Of a stretch of DNA of 64,000 bases, positions 58,601 through 64,000 are shown piece after piece (the stretch's first letter is position 1; each line of letters starts with the position of its first letter). The notes beneath the pieces are model-generated. The model did not search any database. It worked only from the letters and a program-made list of their open reading frames with translations, and had not been told where the DNA came from. The translations under genes and the position numbers were made by a program. The DNA is taken from contig CM040452.1 in assembly GCA_022749755.1 (NCBI GenBank), positions 12,914,350 to 12,978,349 on the forward strand, written 5' to 3'. The DNA comes from Azadirachta indica. Its lineage: Eukaryota; Streptophyta; Magnoliopsida; Sapindales; Meliaceae.

Positions 58601-61600
58601 AAGAAAATAGTGATGAGTCCATCACAAAGGTTGTTTGAAACTCACCTTGAATCCAACTGGACTGTCAAGACATGTATGCCAATCAGCCTTCATGTCTTTC
58701 AGAGGAACTCGGTCATGAGGCCTGTTATGAAGCGTAATAACGGACCACTGATTAAGGGAAACACCAAAAGATGTGCTACTAGTCAATATGAATTGATTCC
58801 AGGCTGTAATTTTATGAAGTATACCGCTTTGGTCCCGAAATACAGGGTTCGACATCTGCTAGATCCAACTGCAAATATGATGAGTAAGCTCTTTCTTGTT
58901 GAGGCTGCACCATTAAAATAGATCCTTAAATCAGAACCGAGAAGATTATCTTCAACTAGAAGTAACAAAACTAACGAAAATGGACAAGGTTTACCTCATT
59001 GTAGTCAACAAACATTTTGTTTGCACGCAAATAGGCTTCTATCATTGAGACCTTAAGTATAAGAAGAGACAAGTTACACCATTTTGTATTATAAACAATC
59101 ATGTGCCTGCCAGAGAAAATCTAAAGACAAATAAAAAGGAATAAACTCACTGTCTCATCGCTTCTTCCAGTTAACTTAAGATACTGCAGGGTAACATGAT
59201 CTACAGGAAAGAAACCCATGGTTGCTCCGTATTCAGGAGACATATTTGCAATAGTGGCCCTATCAGCCAGTGATAGTTCACCCATACCTTCGCCTATTAG
59301 ACATATACAGATGAATTAGAGTAGATCATACAATTGAAATAGACTTCTAGCGGGTGAAAAATTCTATTTGTACAGTTCCTCAGTTTTCATACCATAAAAC
59401 TCAACGAACTTGCCAACAACACCATGCTTCCTCAACATTTGTGTGACAGTCAAAACCAAGTCAGTGGCTGTAACAGCATTACGCAGCTTGCCAGTCAACT
59501 TGAATCCAACAACACCAGGCAAAACCATGCTCATGGGCTGTCAATTTTGTCAAGTAGCATTAGGAAAACATAGTCACAATGTAAGCTATGCGTCTGGTGA
59601 CTAATAAGAGCAAATGTGCATGCAACGGTATATTTACTTCGACGCAATGGAAGTTGCAGGGTGAGAAAGGCTCTATGCAGTAAGCAGAAAAACAAAGATG
59701 CATCTGCAAAGGTGTCTTAATATATTTTCTTTTATGACGAGTACAACAACAGTAAATCAGTTCCCAAATTAAAATTAGAAGAAGGCACATATAGGTCCAC
59801 AATGCTCTGCACCCGTAGAACTAAACTAGATACAAGTTATTGAGTGGATTCCAAATACCTGACCAAGCATTGCTGCCTCAGCCTCAATTCCTCCAACTCC
59901 CCAACCAGCAACTCCTAAGCCATCTATCATAGTTGTGTGGGAATCAGTACCAACCACACTATCAGGGTAGATAAGGCCATCAGTATTAAAGACAACACGT
60001 CCAAGGTATTCCAAGTTAACCTACAAATTCATGGAGAGTTATATTCAGTACAAAATCAATCGATTATGACCTACAACATGAAAATTATAATAAATGTTAA
60101 AATTCAGGACCAATTTGCATATTCTAGTACACAATTCACAAGCCATATGACTGCTCAAACCATGCAAGACAAAGGCCCTCACCTCAACTGTATGGAGCAC
60201 ATTCAGTGAGATCCAGCATTTGTCAAGCATATTTAAGTGGATGTTAATATGAGGCTATAAGGGAAGGAATCATATACCAAACTTCTTTACCTGGTGCACA
60301 ATTCCTGAACCGGGTGGAACAACAAACATGTTATGGAAAGCAGATGAACCCCATTTAAGGAAAGCAAATCTCTCTTTGTTCCTCTGAAATTCCAGTTGCA
60401 TATTTGCCTGTACTGCATTTTCTGATCGTGCTACATCAACCTGAACTGAATGATCAATGACAAGGTCGACTGGAACCTGTGCAAACATGTTAGGTTAGAC
60501 CACATTGATAAAGAGAAATACATTACATGCCAAGTAAGTCTGACGCAAAGTTAGTTGAGGCAGTGTTCCTAAGTGACAACAAAATTCCATGCTTAATCAT
60601 AATCACCAACCAATGGATTGATCTTCTTGGGTTCACTGCCGAGATTCTTCATAGCATCTCTCATACAAGCCAAGTCAACTACAGCTGGCACTCCAGTAAA
60701 ATCCTGATTAAGAAAACGAAAGCTTTACATAGTGGAATTCATGTTTATTTATTGACAAAAGCTAAAATGATTACTGTACTTATCCTATGAACCTGTAAAA
60801 GAACACGAGCAGGCTTGAAGGGTATTTCAACTTGCTTAGGTGAAGTATTCTCCCAATCAATGATCTTTTCTACAGCATCCTTTGTAACTTGGAAGTTGTC
60901 ACAATTACGTATTGCAGATTCCAGAAGGATCCTTATAGAGTATGGCAGTCGGTCTGCAGGATAAGAAAAGGAAAAGTAATATATAAATTAAGACAATAAG
61001 GATCATAGTGCAGCAGTTTAATGGCTGATCCATAGAAAAATAACAAGCTTAAAAGAATATGTAGCTTAAATCACAGCACAGAATATTATAAAAACATCAA
61101 AGAAGTGCATGCAGAATGGATATGCAGCATTGTACCAATTGGATAAGTTGTATGTACATACCAATTCTCGGATCATTTAAAGCAGGCAAGCTGTAGAATT
61201 TTCCAAACTCTCCACCCCCAGGCTTGGGGAGACTGGTGAGTATATCGTTGAAAGTATGCTCAGCAGCTGATCAAAAGAATAAACAAATTATTCTAACTGA
61301 TAATCAAATCCATGTCTCTTTTTTTAATAGGAGATGTCGTATAAATTATTTACGCACAAACCAACCATTCACTGCCATTTCGGTCTTTATTCCATCGACC
61401 AAACAGAAAGCTCTCCAATTATAATAAAGAGAACGGTTTTCCATTATATTTAACCACAAAAACTGAAAAATCTGCAAAAGGATTTTCCTTTCCCACCATT
61501 ATCTCATCAGCCAAACAAAAAAGTAGTCCTATCACCAAAAGACCAAACTTCTATCAAGTTCAACAACAAACACGCAAAACTGCAAAAATACCAACTCCTT

Positions 61601-62121
61601 TTCCCGCCAATTCTCATCAACTAAATAAAAAGCACTCTAACCATTATCGAACACCCTTTTTCCGCAAAATCAAATACAAAGACACAAAGCGATGCATCAA
61701 TATAAACCAACTCATCAGTCATCACTAAAGCAGCAACTTTTTTTTAAAAAAATCAATCACAAACCCGCAAACTAATCAACAATTCATGCAGACAAACGCA
61801 CACACCCATAGTAGCGAGCTTTCGCTCGAACTGCTCCAGAGTAGGACCAGCGATCCTGGCCTGAGCGCGGAGGCTGAGCGGCGACCGCCAGTCGACGCCG
61901 TGGCTCCACCGCGGCGCCGAGCACCGCAGCGACCGTAGCGCAGACGAGAAGCTCAAAGACCGGTACTTCTGGTTAAGAAATGAAACGCATGACTGAGACG
62001 AGGCATAAGCAGATGGCGTCGTTTTAAATAAAGCAGGTGAAAACTGAAACGACGAAGAGAATCTCGAAAGGGACGAGGAGGCGAAGCGGGCACGAGAAGC
62101 GGAAGAACTCGGTATGTGCAT
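55666..62121 (-). CDS. ACO: Aconitate hydratase, mitochondrial
   Basis: Twenty exons in transcription order: 62121-61806, 61266-61162, 60953-60793, 60703-60611, 60476-60291, 60020-59859, 59537-59393, 59293-59151, 59051-58995, 58904-58825, 58721-58646, 58304-58119, 57934-57867, 57779-57661, 57473-57352, 57013-56915, 56838-56359, 56253-56155, 56070-55828, 55734-55666. All junctions agree in frame and give 1002 aa, the normal length of plant organellar-type aconitase. It converts citrate to isocitrate in the TCA cycle. The [4Fe-4S] ligands are in [11 protein letters not shown] and [11 protein letters not shown]. Other signatures are [47 protein letters not shown] and [18 protein letters not shown]. 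The first 100 residues are rich in Ser, Arg and Ala with few acids, as in a mitochondrial presequence. It appears intact. Confidence 0.95.
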
Positions 62122-62400
62122 TACGATATCGCTTTTAAAAAAAATGTAAAAGAATGAAATTAAGTTAAAACGGAAACCCTAATCCACAGAGACAAGCTGC
62201 TAGAACGAGATGATGGCAGCCCCTCTAGTGCGATGAGTGAAAACCAGAAAGCTCTGTTACCGTGGAGAGAGGTTTATAAATGTGACGAAGTGAGGCTGGG
62301 GTTTTGTCTGATCCGTTGGATGGAGGTATCGTGAGCGGAAAATGGACGGTGAAGATGTGGCTTGACACCTGTTTGACCTTTGACTTCTTTTCTTTCTAAT
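62122..62400 (-). promoter_or_regulatory. Aconitase leader and core promoter
   Basis: On the minus strand a TATA-like TTTATAAACC lies at about 62270-62280, which places transcription start near 62245 and gives a leader of about 120 bp. The 109-codon minus-strand frame 62257-62586 across this region is taken as chance. Confidence 0.5.
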
Positions 62401-63175
62401 AAAAAAAACGCATGATAGATAGATACGATCCCGATGCCTTTGCAGAGAATGATTTCTCTCTAATTTTAATTTTGATGTTTTTGTCTTGTCAGTGGCTTTG
62501 AAAGAGCGAGCTGTATAACCTCTCTCGGACGCGTGGTGGTCGTCAGAAGCGTCATAGTTAGAATATTTTTTTCTACTTGCATACAATTTCTTTCATTCTT
62601 TCTATTATTCTCATAAACTTTAGTATTCATCTCCATTTGTTACGGTTAGAACAAGAAATCCTAGCGTAGCTCACAAACCCCGCTCTATTAACTTCTTTAA
62701 AAGGATGAGAGAAGAATAATATCTTTTCTAATTTAATTGCACACGACAGGGAATGAATTATTGGGAGGGACAGTGAGTCGGTGCTACGTGGTGTCAATAC
62801 CAAAATGATTAATGTCATACATAGTAGTAATCGGTATAGAATTTGCTAAATCACGTGCAAGTTGCCAAGTGGCTGCTTTTCTCTTGTGCTTTCTAGCACC
62901 ATCTATCTTTTAGCACAAGCATTTTCTCAAACATGGAACGTGCATCCCAACCTGCACAGCTTGTTTTTGGTTCATATGAAGCTTGACATAAGGAGAGGAT
63001 AGTTGTTAACGTCTGAATATGTTTCTTTTCAGCCACTGTATGAAGTATCGACCTGCCACCAAAAAAAAAAAAAAAACACTGTGCAAATAGGCAAAAGCCG
63101 AACTCCAATGGTACTTGGCTTTAAGACTTTAGGCAGTTTTAAAAGGTTATATCAATATGCTCAGTTTTAAAAGGT
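62401..63175. other. Upstream region of aconitase, no further gene seen
   Basis: No frame with recognisable features. An A-run occurs at about 63061-63076. The small frames at 62627-62818 and 62893-63108 (minus) are not supported. Confidence 0.45.
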
Positions 63176-63177
63176 CG

Positions 63178-63223
63178 CGTGTGCGCGCGCGCACACACAC
63201 ATATATATATATATATATATAAT
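63178..63223. repeat. Compound (GT/GC)n-(AC)n-(AT)n microsatellite
   Basis: GTGTGCGCGCGCGCACACACACATATATAT... is largely self-complementary, alternating purine-pyrimidine, followed by AT-rich DNA to about 63430. Confidence 0.9.
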
Positions 63224-63429
63224 TTTAACAATTTTTTTTTATACAAAATCTTACATAAATTATATACAGTTAAATATAAATATATTTAATAGTTAAAATT
63301 TTATTTAATTATATAATTAATATATAATTAATATATTTATAATTAATATTAATACATATATTAAATATAATTTTTTTATTAAATATGTATATACCTAATA
63401 GTTTATAATTAATATAAAATTTTTTATAA

Positions 63430-64000
63430 AAAAATCGCTAATCCCACCTTACACGTGTGTGTATATATCCAATATGCCCTCCCCCATCATCTATTTTATC
63501 CGCTTTGAACTTAGGACAATCAAGGTCAATCATTGATCTTTTGGCTGTTGAAAGGCCAAAGAGGCAATTTGTTTTGCCCTTCAGATATAGTCATGACACG
63601 TAACAGCAGACAGCAGCAGTTTATAGAGAATTTAAATCATAAGCCAAGTTCTAGTATCCACTCTCCACATTTAATAACAAAATATGCAAAGTCTTCAGGT
63701 CAATTTATTCCTACAAAATTATACAGTTAAAGAAAAAAAAGAAAAATAGAAAGTTTTTGAGCACAATTTTGCGTATATATGGTGATGTCACAGCCACCTA
63801 AAAAATTTTGAAAAGCAATTTCAAAACAAAAATGATGTTTACGTGATAAAGAATGTATTTGTCAAGAGTGCCGCAAAGCTAACTGAGCTTCATCGGGCAA
63901 TGATGCATTTCATCACTTCAAGTTGAATCCAGTTAAGATGTCAGTGAACGCAGAGCATCATGGTGAGGACCCAGAGAGATGATATTAATGGAGTCTATTA
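63430..64000. other. Right edge, no assigned gene
   Basis: Less AT-rich from about 63870 on, with a short possible frame over 63895-63984, but no start, splice context or family could be recognised. It may be the edge of a gene outside the window. Confidence 0.35.

Noticed and set aside
62257..62586. 109-codon minus-strand frame upstream of aconitase
   Set aside because: Crosses the TATA box and leader region of aconitase; composition is low-complexity basic/Ser.

Overview
This window is nuclear DNA of a flowering plant, most likely a eudicot. It is AT-rich, its genes carry many short exons with GT..AG introns, and it holds plant-specific families (CDPKs, an ankyrin-PGG membrane protein, augmin subunit 4) among LTR retrotransposons, Mutator-like elements and a hAT MITE. 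Exons were joined by hand from splice-site and frame agreement. No database or transcript was consulted, so family names rest on recognised motifs.

Layout. (1) 0.37-11.0 kb: a decayed gene for an RS-rich, RRM-containing splicing-type protein. It is split by a 7.2-kb LTR element (1811-8990, TSD CGAAC) and a short TRIM-like element (9316-10349). (2) 11.98-42.57 kb: a tandem cluster of four calcium-dependent protein kinase genes on the + strand, called CPK-A, -B, -C and -D here, all with the same eight-exon structure. A (512 aa), C (528 aa) and D (536 aa) read through with four good EF-hands. B has lost frame in exon 5 and would make a kinase without its calmodulin-like half. An ankyrin-repeat/PGG protein gene (35199-37301) lies between C and D. 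(3) The B-C spacer is swollen by two Mutator-like insertions with 9-bp target duplications: 19293-26336 (very long TIRs, with a solo LTR nested in one arm) and 26884-29353. The A-B spacer is a paralogous copy of the site without the first insertion. (4) 43.8-62.1 kb: a conserved housekeeping block with eIF1/SUI1 (-), augmin subunit 4 (-, 13 exons), a leucine-rich-repeat RNI-like protein (+, 6 exons) and mitochondrial aconitase (-, 20 exons, 1002 aa). A 594-bp hAT MITE with an 8-bp target duplication sits between the last two. (5) 62.1-64.0 kb: the aconitase promoter and gene-poor DNA.

Biology. The kinase cluster is a calcium-signalling family that grew by tandem duplication; introns and 3' flanks are still alignable. 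One copy shows loss of its calcium-sensing module. The most notable signals are that truncation, the large foldback-like Mutator element whose two arms and paralogous empty site let its nested insertions be read directly, an inversion inside one LTR of the 7-kb element, and a duplicated first exon in the RNI-like gene.
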